DNA of 35,059 bases from Nemertoderma westbladi (GCA_032718475.1 JAUCBJ010000636.1:1-35059); one strand, 5' to 3'; numbered from the stretch's first letter, positions 1-11,120 are shown. Notes: a model not told the origin generated them from the sequence alone. Translations and numbers: made by a program.

Positions 1-308
1 GAACTAATTAAAAACTATAATAGAATGGCGTATGTGGATTACATCTGTATAATTTTTAAGTATAATTATTTAAATCTTATACTGTAAAACAATTAATTTC
101 CTTTAAAAGGCAGGTTGAAAATGGTGTTTTTACAGTAATAACTTAATTAACTAATTAACTGCTATTATCTTAGCTTCTCGAAGGCCACACGGAAATTCTA
201 CTTGGAAAATTTCTAAACTTTTGCCAAACAACATGTGTACCAAGTTTGGATAGATTTCATCAAAGATTGGCCGAGTTATTAACGTTTAAAATTGAACGCG
301 ACAGAACG
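1..308. other. Unassigned AT-rich sequence
   Basis: No ORF of useful length, RNA gene or recognised element is visible. A short pyrimidine/purine-mixed patch near 180-300 reads through stops in all frames. Nothing functional is claimed. Confidence 0.5.
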
Positions 309-420
309 ACAGGTTGATTAATGGTACCACTACGCTAAGGCTCACTCACTTCGTGGCTCGCCCCACAGGTTGATTAATGGTACCACTACGCTAAGGCTCA
401 CTCACTTCGTGGCTCGCCCC
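309..420. repeat. 56-bp tandem duplication
   Basis: Two adjacent copies (309-364 and 365-420) of a 56-bp unit are identical by eye, starting ACAGGTTGATTAATGG and ending GGCTCGCCCC. The unit contains GGCTCACTCACTTCGTGGCTC, a partly self-complementary stretch. Perfect identity points to a recent duplication, or an assembly duplication. The following 421-632 is unassigned and G-rich in places, with no ORF. Confidence 0.9.
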
Positions 421-632
421 ACATAGATGGAAGGATGTGTATGTAAGGGAGCCAGTTGCTGGGAATGATTTGGTCAAGTCTCTGCTGGTGTGGAGCTAGC
501 TGGCTGGGAGTTGTGGTTGTAGACTAACAAGAGAGCAACTGTAATAGGCAACCAGTATTGCTATTCCAGCCCAGACAGCATTCTTTAAATCCACTATTGA
601 CTCTACTATAAATGTTGTGTTGCTCTCAGGTA

Positions 633-650
633 GGAATTGGAATTGGAATT
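633..650 (-). repeat. LINE 3' terminal microsatellite (AATTCC)3
   Basis: On the minus strand the sequence is AATTCCAATTCCAATTCC, directly after an AT-rich 3' UTR end. It marks the 3' boundary of the LINE. The neighbouring plus-strand bases (TCAGGTAG, 625-632) are flank. Confidence 0.75.
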
Positions 651-1302
651 ATTTATTTGACAAACGAAGTAAAGTATAGACATACCGACATATAAGTAGA
701 TATAAACACAACCATTAAGAAAATTATATACTGTATGGTAAGGCAGAGTGCAAATTACGTACATAAATTAAATTAGATACAATTATTTTATTTCGGTTTG
801 TAGTTCAAATTAAACAATTATATAATTCTGTCAGGCTAAAAACGTGTTTCGGTTAGGCAAGTGTATAAAAGTTAAAAAAAAAAGAGGTGATAAATTCAGA
901 AATATACCGAAAAATTAAGAAGGTTAAGGTGACGCACCATATTTGGGAATGCAAAAATAATTAAAAATTATAATATATTTTATACAGTATAGAGCAGTAA
1001 TTGCACGGCAGAGTAGAGTAAATAGTTCTGAATCGTCATAGTGTAAGCTTTGTTTGTCCAGGATTACCCTGAGAGACATAGTCTCATTTCCACAGGGGTC
1101 CTGTAGATTGGGGTTTAGAATAAAAGGTATAAGGTCGTGCTCTCGTGCAGGATAAAAATTCTAAAATAATGTATAAATCAAAAATATAAAACATTTACTA
1201 TTAAATAAAAATTCTAAAAATGGATCTTCAATCTTTTGTTTGAGTTAATGTGGAAAGTCAAATGATATAAAATATAAAATATAGATGGTAAAAAGTTTTA
1301 AG

Positions 1303-3198
1303 TTACTTATATGACGACAATTCATTGGTGGATAAAAGTTCTAAAAAGTGATCCTTTAACTTATGCTTAAAACTTTCCACACTCCTAATTTCTTTGATCG
1401 CATTGGGGAGTTTATTCCACAGATATGGGCCAAGGTAGGAGAACGACTGTGTGGCTGCTACCGTGTGTTTCTGGGGTAGTAAAGCGTGTGCGGCTCCGTT
1501 GCGTAGGAGGTGAGAAGGTTCAGTAAAGATAACCATGTCGCGCATATAAGCCGGGGCTGTCTTTGCGTGGATATTAAACATGTGGGTTAATATTATCTGG
1601 TGGGTACGTTCGGTAATTGGAAGCCAGTTTATATCTACAAAATGGGCAGCACCAATATGCGCTCGAGAGTCAAGTCCCAGGCAGAACCTGATGCACTTGC
1701 GTTGGAGTGCATCGACTTGATTACGTAGACGACTCGCAGCACTCGGATACCAGCAAGGGGCTGAAAAGTCTATAAGCGGCTGTATCAGTGAGTTGCAAAG
1801 CAACCGACGCAGGGGTTTGTCAAGGACTTGCGAATTCCGATAAAGGAATTTGAGACATGCGTTTCCCCTGCGTATAATTTTATGTGCGGACTCCGATCCG
1901 GATAAGGTTGGATCCATCACGTATCCCAAGTACTTTATGGTATCTGTTGGTTCGAGTAGTTTATTTTTGTAGTAGACTTCGAGGCTTCCGGCTGATGCAA
2001 TGCATTGGTGCGTTCCAAAAAGGAAGACCTCGAATTTCCCAGGGTGTATACTGAGGCGATTATCAACTGCCCAATCAGCTACGCGCGACAGAGTTTCAGT
2101 AAGGCATGCAGAAATTTCTTCGCAGTTGTCTCCGGCTTTGATGAGGTTGGTATCGTCAGCATACTTCAGTGCAGTGGCGGATTCGTGGCAGGCAGTTTTG
2201 GCTGGGCTGGCATTATTGACGTCGTTAGTCTGGGATGCTGTTTTCAACAAGGATTTGACAGGAGGCAAGGCAAGGTCTAAATCGTTCATATAGATCAGGA
2301 ATAAGAGGACAGCAAGTAGGGCTCCTTGAGGAGTACCGCAGTCAATTCCAAGAGTTCTAGAACGAGAGTTTCCTACCTGGACAAACTGGGATCTGCCAGA
2401 TAGGTATGATCGGAACCAGTTAACGCTATGTTCATCCAGGCCAATACACCTCAACTTGTGAAGCAGAATTTTGTGGTCGACCGTGTCGAACGCTTTTTGG
2501 AGGTCAATGGCAACCATCCCGACTATTTTCCCAGAATCCATAGCATCGCGGATGATATTGTCCAGATACATTAAGCAGGTTTGCACCGAGTGACCAGGTC
2601 GAAAGCCGGATTGTAGTAAATCTAGTATGTTGTTAGATATTAAATAGGGCATAAGTTGATCGAACACAGTTTTTTCTAAAACTTTTGACATGATGACTAA
2701 TAATGATATGGGGCGGAAGTTTGTGTCATGGGTTAGTATTCCTTTCTTAAATGCTGGTGCAACTTTGGCAACCTTGTATGGGTCAGGGAACACGGCTGAT
2801 TTTATTGATAAGTTCACAATATGAGTTAAGTAGTTTTCAATAATTGGGCATCCATCCTTTATAATTCTTGGACTAATAGAATCAGGCCCACTACTCTTGT
2901 GGATGTCGAGGCTCATAATGATTTTATTGATGTCTGAAAGATCTACGGGTTTCAAGGTGAAACTGCCTGGTTGGATTCCTTTTGCAGCATAGAACTCTTT
3001 AACAGCTACTCCATTGTAAATATTTGGTTGTGGTGGTAGTTTGTCTACAAGGTTTTTGGCAGCGTTGGTAAAATAATGGTTCATATGATTTGCAATAACT
3101 TCAGGATCGGTAGCCAGGGAACCATCCTCAGTTTTGATGGCTGCTATTCTGGTCGAGATTTTGGCTTTGACAGATATAATAACATAAATAGAATCCAT
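1303..3198 (-). CDS. LINE reverse transcriptase (ORF2 fragment, endonuclease missing)
   Basis: This 631-codon ORF encodes the reverse transcriptase of a CR1/L2/Rex1-type LINE, the enzyme that copies element RNA into nicked chromosomal DNA. Domains in order: a linker with the family's IKTEDGSL and YFTNAAKNL words (residues ~20-55); RT motifs FRPISLL (~160), AFDTVDHKILLHKL (~235), the GTPQGALLAVLLFLIY block (~290) and the catalytic YADDT (~350); then the LGYVMDP region and the C-terminal signature SFSYLGPYLWNKLP followed by SFKHKLKDHF. No stops or frameshifts interrupt it, so the copy is fairly young, but the N-terminal endonuclease is absent and it cannot act alone. In the PQG block a usual S-x-L-G-P stretch reads ALLAV, a change in a conserved substrate-binding motif. 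The ATG at the 5' end is probably not the native start: homology seems to begin about 10-20 residues in. Confidence 0.88.
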   Translation of the reverse strand: MDSIYVIISVKAKISTRIAAIKTEDGSLATDPEVIANHMNHYFTNAAKNLVDKLPPQPNIYNGVAVKEFYAAKGIQPGSFTLKPVDLSDINKIIMSLDIHKSSGPDSISPRIIKDGCPIIENYLTHIVNLSIKSAVFPDPYKVAKVAPAFKKGILTHDTNFRPISLLVIMSKVLEKTVFDQLMPYLISNNILDLLQSGFRPGHSVQTCLMYLDNIIRDAMDSGKIVGMVAIDLQKAFDTVDHKILLHKLRCIGLDEHSVNWFRSYLSGRSQFVQVGNSRSRTLGIDCGTPQGALLAVLLFLIYMNDLDLALPPVKSLLKTASQTNDVNNASPAKTACHESATALKYADDTNLIKAGDNCEEISACLTETLSRVADWAVDNRLSIHPGKFEVFLFGTHQCIASAGSLEVYYKNKLLEPTDTIKYLGYVMDPTLSGSESAHKIIRRGNACLKFLYRNSQVLDKPLRRLLCNSLIQPLIDFSAPCWYPSAASRLRNQVDALQRKCIRFCLGLDSRAHIGAAHFVDINWLPITERTHQIILTHMFNIHAKTAPAYMRDMVIFTEPSHLLRNGAAHALLPQKHTVAATQSFSYLGPYLWNKLPNAIKEIRSVESFKHKLKDHFLELLSTNELSSYK

Positions 3199-3500
3199 GG
3201 CATGGCTGTTGTGTAGGCTTATATATGAAATAGTTTATTCCACAATGTATTTGTCTGGTTATTTTTTAATTGAATTTTTGTAAAGTAGTAAAATTAATGT
3301 TCTTAAAAATAATTTTATTATTTTATATGTAACCAAGGAAATTAGCTACAATTTTTCGCTGCAGCTTTAAGAGTGTACATTGTTTTAATATTATTTCAAT
3401 ACCCATATTACTACATCGGCATACGATGCGTTGGCGTTGTATCACACATCTCCACATAGATGTATCAGCAGTTACTCGCACAGTTTCGAAACTTCGCATA
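3199..3500. other. Unassigned sequence between LINE and tandem repeat
   Basis: AT-rich sequence with no supported gene. It includes the unknown 5' junction of the LINE. Nothing else recognised. Confidence 0.4.
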
Positions 3501-3960
3501 GTTATAACTGTATAAAGGTCGTCAGTCTGCGTTTAGGAAAAATATTATATGACAACACAGGACGAGCGACGAGCGCAACGAGGCATATAATGAAGACGAG
3601 TACTGCGTAGACTATATTCCTATAAACCATACCTGGCTGCGCCTATTGAACGCATTGGTAGTTATAAAGATCGTCAGTCTGCGTTTAGAGAATATATTTA
3701 AATACAAAACAGGACGAGCACAACGAGGCCTATAAAGAAGACGAGTACTGCGTTGACTATATTATTATATAAACCCTGGCTTCACACATTGATCGCATCC
3801 CTAGTTATTATTATTATAAAGATCGTCCTAGCCTGCGTTTAAGAAATATATTTAAATTCAAAACAGGACGAACGCAACGAGTCTTATAATGAAAACGAGT
3901 ACTGCGTTTATTATATTCCTATAAACCACCTGGCTTCGCATATTGAACGTGCGATTGGAA
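3501..3960. repeat. Three tandem ~150-bp repeat units
   Basis: Units begin at 3501, 3661 and 3804. Each carries, in order, GATCGTCAGTCTGCGTTTA-like sequence, an AT stretch, ACAGGACGAGCG-like sequence, GACGAGTACTGCGT, a TATAAACC-like box and CTGGCTTCGCATATTGAACG-like sequence. Units differ by small indels and substitutions, so this is an older array than the perfect 56-bp duplication. No coding potential is evident. Confidence 0.85.
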
Positions 3961-4017
3961 ATAAGTTCGTGCTACCCTTCCGTGGGTGGTAGATGTCGCG
4001 GTTATGTATTGGTGGGT

Positions 4018-4095
4018 GGGAAGGGGGGGGGGGGGGGGGGGGCCCTTCCCTTCGGAACAGGAAAGCCTCGGCTATGCCTCGGCTAGTTCCTGTTC
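4018..4095. repeat. G20 tract inside a hairpin, followed by a second palindrome
   Basis: Twenty consecutive G residues (4023-4042) are flanked by GGGAAGGG and CCCTTCCC, which can pair and leave the G run as the loop. The G run itself can form a G-quadruplex. Directly downstream GAACAGGA (4055-4062) pairs with TCCTGTTC (4088-4095) around two direct copies of GCCTCGGCTA. The tract length is unreliable because such homopolymers are error-prone in sequencing. Confidence 0.7.
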
Positions 4096-4145
4096 CTCGG
4101 GTTAAAATAACCGGAAAAATAACAAAATATCAGGGTAATAAATGT

Positions 4146-5670
4146 GTTGTTACCAACTAATCTCGGAAAAAATAACCAACTACATCATGTTTATATCAAG
4201 AAGCCACTATTAATTTACAATATACCAAACCCATCCAGATACCCTAGATTTCTAAAAGGGTTTTGTTTGGGGGTAGAAATATAAAAATGGGGCTTGGAAA
4301 TTTTGGGGGTAGACACTAATTACAAATTAATAAATAACACGAGCGGCCAAGGCATAAAATAAATAAATAACATGAGCGGGCCTAAGCCTAACAATTTCCC
4401 CGTGGCGGGTAAACTGGAATAAAGTAAAACAGACAAATAAATATAATAGATTAAATAATAAAGTAATATAAAATAAATGATGGACAATACTAAAATTTAT
4501 TTCCATTCCACAGTAAGTATAGGTAACACGATGATAGTGATGGGAGTCTACTCGGGACAGCTGAGAGCGTTACATCGTGTGGAATTGGGTGAGACACAAT
4601 GTAGACAGAACCATTCGTGTGAGAATAGGTGAATGTAGGCTTACCATACTGTATACGATGTACAAATTTAACTTAAGAATAAACTTACGTATTACAGTAT
4701 ATGAGAAAGAAGTAGAACATTTTGTTTCTCAATATTCTCTCAACCCTTTATTAACATCGCTGAAGCTCGGTAAATAAAATGCCTCGAGAATAATGAAAAG
4801 AAAGTTCTAATTTTTTTCCCATGTAATGAATAATTATTTATTCTTAAATTGTTACTTTTTCGCCCGAATTTAGACCAAAATCTGGAGAAAACATTTAACT
4901 TTTTTTTCCTGGCGAAAAAAGTTAAATATAATATTTTTGGTGGAATTTCTTAAATTGTATTACCGTTGTACCGGTACCGTAGTTCTACAGCATTGTGCAT
5001 GTGCAGTATGTAAACCTACGTTATTTACAACTGATAGGTACAAGTCTGTCTGTCTGGTATGTTCGTCTTTACAGTAGAATCGTAGAAACTGTTGAGAATG
5101 GCATTCCTGCCATGATCAGGATGCTGCTGTCCATAATTGTCAAATACCGAAAGTAAAAGATCTCTGAGTAGGCTGAGTTGAGTGTGCAATCTGAACTTGT
5201 AGTGTAGGCCTACCAGTACTGCATTTCCCGTTTAGTTTGCCAGTACCGGTACATTAAATTATTGCCCAATATGCTCTGTTCTGTAGGCGTACCGGTCAGG
5301 TAGGTTTTATAGTTGCAAGGCAGTGATGTGATTGAGACCTTAAAGGAAGCTGTGGTACCACCACCGGTACTGTACGATGCATGCAGTCAGTATACCTACA
5401 ATCTGAACTGAAAACATACCATAGGCCTACGATAGTCTTATTCTTATAACTTTCACTTTCACTCATGTTAGTGAAGGTAACCGGTACCGTAAGCTAACTA
5501 CTGTATTCACAACACGGCAAACAGGCATAAATATAATTTCAACATGCAGATTGCAGATACAAACGTTAAAAAATAAATGTGTTATTTTTTCCTAGGACTA
5601 AAATAACACTATTTTTAGATAGGTTATCATTGCGATTGTGTTATTTTTTCCGGGATTGGTTGGTAACAAC
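4146..5670. mobile_element. Possible non-autonomous DNA transposon with 31-nt terminal inverted repeats
   Basis: The sequence at 4146-4176 and the reverse complement of 5640-5670 agree at 29 of 31 positions; both start GTTGTTACCAAC and end GGAAAAAATAAC. The 1.5 kb between them has no ORF beyond a 66-codon one (4577-4777) that I do not consider real. The interior is AT-rich with a middle section (4970-5560) full of ACCGGT and TAGGCCTA words. Extra partial copies of the terminal GGAAAAATAAC word occur at 4113-4123 and, inverted, at 5580-5591. No convincing target-site duplication was found, so this could be a MITE-like element or a chance nested repeat. No transposase is encoded. Confidence 0.4.
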
Positions 5671-6237
5671 TATTATTAATTAATTATTTTTTTACCTCAA
5701 AACTGCTCTTTTCAACAACCTAATAATATGAGTAAATATATATAAAGATAAGATATATAAATATAAGTAAATAATAGAGATATTTATGACTCTCTGTATA
5801 AAACATTTTTATCAGTTTGTCGATTTTGTCTTTTTTCATCACTAAATTCCCTGCTACTCTTTTATTTTTTACTCAATTGCCATCAAACATATACCAAAAT
5901 CTTCAGCAGCTTTAGGACTACTATCGTTGGTTTTGTAAAACATGGCAGTTTGGATCTTCTAGAACAGGTTTTGTAACTGCTACCCTTTGTCTATTACAAA
6001 ATATTTGATTCCCAAAATATAGCCCGGAAATACTAAAACCCCCATAAATTTTCCAAAAGCAATAATTTTGTGCTAAAATTTTCATAGAAAATAGCCTACA
6101 TATCTAGGTCCATTTTACAAAAGTCTTGGACCGAGAACTTCAATGCAGTACGACAGTTCCTTAAACATTAGCTAATTTACATATAAATGCCTCAAAATTT
6201 ATATATTAAAAAAAAAAAATCGAACTGCTCAAAAGTG
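5671..6237. other. Unassigned AT-rich sequence
   Basis: No gene, long repeat or RNA feature recognised. Stops are frequent in all frames. Confidence 0.4.
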
Positions 6238-6400
6238 CCATACTTCCCCCCGGACACTTCCCTCCCAGACACTTCCCCCCCCGGACAGTTCCCCCCCACT
6301 CAAGTAGGACACTTCCCCCCCGGACACTTCCCCCCCCCAGACACCTCCCCCCCCCCCCCCCCCCCGGACAGCGGACACCCCCCCCCCCTCCCCCCCGACT
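6238..6400. repeat. C-rich low-complexity array (GGACACTTCCCCCC)n
   Basis: About eight imperfect units of GGACACTTC followed by six to nine C residues, ending in an uninterrupted C19 run (6347-6365) and further C-rich units. ORFs across it on either strand (Pro/Pro-Asp rich on plus, Gly-rich on minus) are translations of the repeat, not genes. The complementary G runs could form quadruplexes on the minus strand. Confidence 0.85.
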
Positions 6401-6794
6401 GTTCTTAATTTCGCACATTCGTATTTTTCCTTTTGTAAGGTAAACGGACCGCTTGTATCCAGACAAGTTGTATCCAATTTTCCTTTCTTAGCTCAGAAAG
6501 TGATCTTTTGTATCCCGATTTTACATTTTATATCCAAGTTTTATATATGGAATTTATCAATACATTGTATTGTTTGCTAATCTTTAAACAATTAATTATA
6601 TGACCTATAAATTCCATCCCCCAAATGATATACTGTTTTTATTAACTATAGAATTATAATAATTAATTGTTTTAATTATAGGTACAGTATTACTGTATTA
6701 TGTAATAGTCTTCTTCAAATTGTAGCAGATGGGGATGAATATTATTGTTGCAATCAAAATTATACCCCTCCAGGGTAACTTTGCTAATTAACTC
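6401..6794. other. Unassigned AT-rich sequence
   Basis: Contains several copies of the word TGTATCC(A/C) between 6457 and 6540 (TTGTATCCAATTTT, TTTGTATCCCGATTT, TATATCCAAGTTT), possibly a decayed short repeat. No coding potential. Confidence 0.4.
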
Positions 6795-6795
6795 T

Positions 6796-6826
6796 CAGAC
6801 TGACTTTGCAGACTGACTTTGCAAGC
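6796..6826. repeat. Left part of a 13-bp minisatellite, interrupted by the BEL/Pao element
   Basis: CAGACTGACTTTG units run up to the LTR at 6827. The last unit is the variant CTTTGCAAGCTGA, whose CAAGC was duplicated by the insertion. The array continues at 18880. Confidence 0.9.
6822..6826. repeat. Target-site duplication, left copy (CAAGC)
   Basis: Five bases immediately outside the LTR terminus TG; the same five bases follow the other LTR at 18880-18884. A 5-bp duplication is typical for BEL/Pao integrases. Confidence 0.93.
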
Positions 6827-8054
6827 TGTTCGCGCTTTCAGACCTTTGGCAGTTTAACCCGCCAAATTAGGATGTCTTCTAGATAATAAATCGCTTTTAG
6901 CCTCTGACAAGTATTTGATTCACTACACTAGTTGAAACCAATCTGTGCGCGATCATTCACCCGTTGGATATACCCGGGAGATTGATTTCGACAGCTTAAT
7001 CGTATTGCTATGTAAGCCTAATGTATTATTCGACCGACAGTATTATATAATCTCTGACAATATTATTCACCTTCGGGAAATATTAACAGTTCCTTTAGGA
7101 CGTGGCGCTCTATCTATATAAACAGAGCTATGACTTAAACTACACGCAACGATATGGCTTAGTTACAATTCACATATATGGCGCATTCTTTAGGAAATGC
7201 TTCGTTATCAGTCTCACTCATACACAATGCTGCACAATACTGCACACTGATCTGCCGATCTTCACTGATTTTAGTCACATATAAAAGGAACACGGACCGA
7301 CTCATGTAGGGTCTATCAAATAACATTAGATTCACTTCAAACCACTTTAACATAAGTCACAATCGTTATATGTAACCTTTCTCTCTTACCTTCGGTATAT
7401 CAAGAATATTGGGTTTTCGGGGTTATTTCTCGTTATTCCAATATAATATTTATCACCATATAATGAATAATCGACAGTAAATAGCAGTATAACAATATAA
7501 AGGTATGTACAACAAGATATATGCATTGCCCAGTTGAGTTAGGTTAGTAGGTAAGTATTGAGTTGCACAGTGATTCAGTGATAACGGATATATGTCCTTA
7601 TAATTAAGCCTACTAGTGTTAGGCTAAAAGCAGAACAGCACAAAATATTCCAAAGCCGTTCTTCCTGGCTCAGGACAGAATGATAACACTGCCCATAAAG
7701 CATTGCGTGATTTCTAGGAAATTTCTGTACAAGAACAGTAAAAACGCTCTGATTGGTTGACTGAACTGAGAGATGCCGTAGAACAAAGAAAATCGACACG
7801 TATGAATATCAGCTGTTAACCGTCGTCATAGTAACTACTGTTCAAGAGTATCTCGCCTCTTTTGCGTCACGGAATTGCCATAGAATCATCAACTATGCCT
7901 TCCACAGTACACATACGGAAGAAATAGCTCTTAGATCCTCTAAAAACACCGATACAGCAATAATACGGCCTCTTACGCCTATTAAACCAACTACAGAGTA
8001 TTTTACGGGAAAAATAAGGAAAAATAACCGGGCAATTCAGCAAAAGCTTTTACA
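6827..8054 (-). repeat. 3' LTR of the BEL/Pao element (1228 bp)
   Basis: On the minus strand it starts TGTAAAAGCTTTTGC and ends GCGAACA. It matches 17650-18879 except for substitutions at 6834, 7277, 7299, 7360 and 7745 and a missing TG at about 7579. Four of the five substitutions are CG versus CA/TG. Short ORFs within it recur in the other LTR and are not genes. Confidence 0.95.
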
Positions 8055-8063
8055 CCGCTCCCA
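8055..8063 (-). promoter_or_regulatory. Candidate polypurine tract
   Basis: On the minus strand TGGGAGCGG directly precedes the 3' LTR. One C interrupts the purines. Its position matches the plus-strand primer of LTR elements; the short length makes this tentative. Confidence 0.45.
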
Positions 8064-8526
8064 GAAAATGGGATTTTCAGTCTATAAAATATAAAAATCA
8101 CAGTTTCTAAAACATAAAGATACTCTAAACAGTTACTGTAGTTTTCTTTGCGCAGACGGCGTTTACGCAGTTTCCCGAGGCTAGCCAGAGTCCTTTTCTC
8201 TTTGGGGCGAGCCACTTTACTAGGGAGGCTATAAATCCTGGGTAAAGGGTGCAATACAATTGCATTAGAAGGTTTGGGTTTACGGTCGGTATCTCGTCCA
8301 TTTCGATATGCTTCTCCTCAAGCTGATTTTCCTCCGCTTGTCATGGGATACGTTCGTCCAAAACTCTCGCAGAGAATAGGGTTTTCTAAGCTTGATATCT
8401 TCTTAGAGATTCGAGATTTCCCAATCGAACTGAGATAAGGCCAATTCGTTTATCGATTGGACTTACTGTTATAACTTACGTTTATCTGAACAAACGCAGG
8501 TCTCTTTTTTGATCTTTATAGAATAG

Positions 8527-8589
8527 CGTTTAACTCGTTTCGTACAACGCTCTCCTTCACCTTGATGAAGGGTTGTATCGCGTTAAACG
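8527..8589. other. Imperfect hairpin in the element's 3' region
   Basis: Nested arms: CGTTTAAC (8527-8534) with GTTAAACG (8582-8589), ACAAC (8544-8548) with GTTGT (8572-8576), CCTTCA (8554-8559) with TGAAGG (8566-8571). Three colinear stems separated by small bulges suggest a structured RNA segment. Confidence 0.5.
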
Positions 8590-10300
8590 GGAACGACCAT
8601 ACGGTTGGATAGTGATATTAGGTGTCCGCGTCACAATCCGGCTAAGTAAGATGGGCGGCTAGCTAGAAATCACTGTCGGAGTGTTACCGATTAATTGTTA
8701 GGGTAGCACTAGATCTTTGAACAGTGAATACAGTCCGCGAGGATCCGCGACACCACCAGGATCGCAGGTCTGAGGTCCAACTAAGGAATGAGGAGGTTTG
8801 ACCGAGTATTCCGGGACTCTGATCGTAGGTTTACTCCAGGATCGTTCGAGCCGAGTGAGCATAGGTGATACGTCAAACAAGTTTCGCTCGAAACTCCAGT
8901 AAATATAACGAGCACAACTGGTGTTTAACACAACGTTTCCGTGGATGTTTATGTCTTTCCGTTTATTGGCTGGGTCTAGGGCATTTATCGTAATAATACC
9001 AAAGACGCACGTCTGGTAGGTGAAACGCGGCTGATATTTATTTGTTGTTACAATGCTTCTATCAAGAATTCCAAATATATGTTGGAGTTACCGCGTTTAT
9101 TTGTTTCTTTAATGTCTTTTCTTTCGAGTCGATTTCGAATAGGATTTTCGCATTAGAATTTTGGTTTATCGTTTCGACTCCTCTGGGTAGGATATGTTCG
9201 ACATAGTCCGTATCGTGTAAATCGATAGAATGGCCAATGGTTAAGAAGTCCATATACATACCATTACAATGCGTGTAGCGAGCGGTGAATTTTCCATAGT
9301 CCAATTCACGCGTAAGTTACTTCCAGGAAATCGTAGGTTCGATATAACGACCATCATCCTTCGTAGTAGTTGGACTAGTATCACCGCGTATCAAGCTATC
9401 AACAAACGCTTGAAAGTAGAGTATATTGCTCCCTGATACCAAGACCATCTTCTATCAACTCCGTCATATCTGCTATATATGAGTTTATTAATATTATAAT
9501 GAGTTTATATTTAGGCTAGCGAGCGTCGCTGCCTACCCCAATCAGCCCCCGGACAGTGCGAGATCCTCAGCGCCGATGTGTCGTCGCCGCTGTACTTTCG
9601 CCAACGACGTAGCCGCACAACGACAACGACAACCGGCACAAGTCACTCGACTGTCCGTCCCAAAGGCTTAGATACACCTCAGGTTCTTACTGGAGAGTTA
9701 GGGTTACTTTCACAATTGCGACTCGCTACTGTAAACACACCTTAGTAGTAACATTCGCCTATAAACTCACAAATACCACACACACAACTTGTCACAAATT
9801 ACACACACTCGGGCCATTTGTCCGTTAGTCAATGCCTTCCAGAATGTCACTGTATTATTATGTATCCTTGGATACTAGCAGTGCGCTATTTATTCCCTAT
9901 GCTATTCAATGGGACAAGCTTTCTATTGTTCTTTTAACTCAATTCTAATTCTAGCGTGGTTGTTGCTATGGTGACATTATGCAAAGCTAGCGGTAGAATT
10001 AGGGTAATTCCAATGCATACAGATCTGGGATGTTATTTAATAGTAATTCTTTAATGGTCAATGTCCTGTTTTATACATGACTTTATGAATTTTATCGGCT
10101 ATTGACTATGTTTGGGAGACTTTCGCACACTCATACGCATAATAAGATAAATCTCCGCTCCCTTGATCTATTAATTAATGGAATTTTGGGAATGTTATAA
10201 ATTGCGTAAAAATGGCAATTTATTAAATTCATTAAAAGGCATGAATTTAAATTTATTCCCTGAAATTTTATTATTTGATAATTAAATTGACATATTTTGA

Positions 10301-10577
10301 TTCTAGAACATGTCTGGGGACACAAGATCCTTAATTCTATGACAATCGTCTTTTTAAGAATATCGGTAAATGCTACGATATCTTAATTGACTAGAATTGT
10401 TGAAGGATCTGAATTTTACAGATTTTGATTTATTAGATTTGCAAATATTAAATAATTAATATTTGAGATGGGCACCGATTTATTCCAGAACTTGTCTGGG
10501 GACGTTAACCACTGATTCTAGAATTTGTCTTTCAAGTATATCGGTGGGTGCCGCGATATCTTAATCGACTAGAATTA
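10301..10577. repeat. Two ~100-bp direct repeats at 182-bp spacing
   Basis: 10301-10402 and 10483-10577 share TTCTAGAACATGTCTGGGGAC-like sequence, a CTTT(T/C)AAG-ATATCGGT word and GATATCTTAATTGACTAGAATT-like sequence. They lie in the non-coding 3' region of the BEL/Pao element and are about 80% alike by eye. Confidence 0.8.
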
Positions 10578-11120
10578 CAGATGGTCAAAGGGTTTAACAG
10601 ATTTATTTTGCGTTATACGCTACTGTTAAAGGGACATCACGCTACTATATGTATTATTTAATATACGGTATGAGAGCAATATCGCACGAAGCAATGTCAG
10701 TGTGAAGAGGCAAGTCGTTTCCAAGGTCTACCCAGAGCTTGGTTTAGCCGAGACACGAGGATCTGAACTTTGCATTCCTAATACTCTGCCTACCAATAAT
10801 ACTTGAATATAGTAGTGGCTTTATTGTACTTTAATAAGTACGGACATTTCATCTTACTGTAGTTACGTATTTATAATATAACACGGACAGTAAGGAAAGA
10901 GAAAAATACTTGTTTCTCACCGTCACACTAAATATAATATAAGTAATTACGTACGCAATAAACACGAATATATTGCACTATTCTACTAAATAATCGCTAA
11001 ATAATATTCTACTAAATTAAATAAAACGATTATAATAAAATTACATAGTAATACATACAGAAATATAAAAATAATAAAATAATATAAAATAATAGAGTCA
11101 CACACCCACTCCATATGTTG

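Larger units (their letters stand above)
633..3198 (-). mobile_element. 5'-truncated non-LTR retrotransposon (LINE), CR1/L2/Rex1-type
   Basis: Read on the minus strand, the element runs from about 3198 (5' break) to a 3' end at 633, where it finishes in three AATTCC units. Short 3' terminal repeats of this kind are typical of CR1/L2-type LINEs, which end in microsatellite-like tails instead of poly-A. The endonuclease domain is missing because the copy stops just upstream of the reverse transcriptase linker, the usual outcome of incomplete target-primed reverse transcription. About 650 bases of 3' untranslated sequence lie between the stop codon and the tail (633-1302); within them 1200-1260 is a diverged copy of the terminal coding stretch around 1330-1385. 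The exact 5' junction is not defined. Confidence 0.85.
8055..11120 (-). other. Non-coding 3' region of the BEL/Pao element
   Basis: About 3 kb between the last pol stop and the 3' LTR. Integrase motifs (HHCC finger, DD35E surroundings) are not visible in any minus-strand frame I read. Short open stretches at 8698-8931 and 9062-9304 resemble nothing I recognise; an env-like remnant cannot be excluded. A GC-rich patch at 9520-9680 ends, on the minus strand, with an Arg-rich WGRQRRSLA-stop that is faintly like the basic tail of BEL/Pao Pol proteins. The remainder is AT-rich. Confidence 0.6.

Noticed and set aside
2000-2293. Plus-strand ORFs opposite the LINE
   Set aside because: Antisense shadows of a reverse transcriptase with clear catalytic motifs on the minus strand.
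4577-4777. 66-codon plus-strand ORF
   Set aside because: Isolated, no similarity to a known family, within a probable non-autonomous element.
6187-6477. Pro-rich (plus) and Gly-rich (minus) ORFs
   Set aside because: Produced by the C-rich low-complexity array; no unique sequence.
7102-7799. Small ORFs repeated at 17925-18624
   Set aside because: They lie in the two LTRs and recur because the LTRs are copies of each other; no domain is recognised.
8698-9304. Possible envelope-like gene in the BEL/Pao 3' region
   Set aside because: No signal peptide, transmembrane segment or cysteine pattern was visible in the short frames, so only non-coding sequence is claimed.
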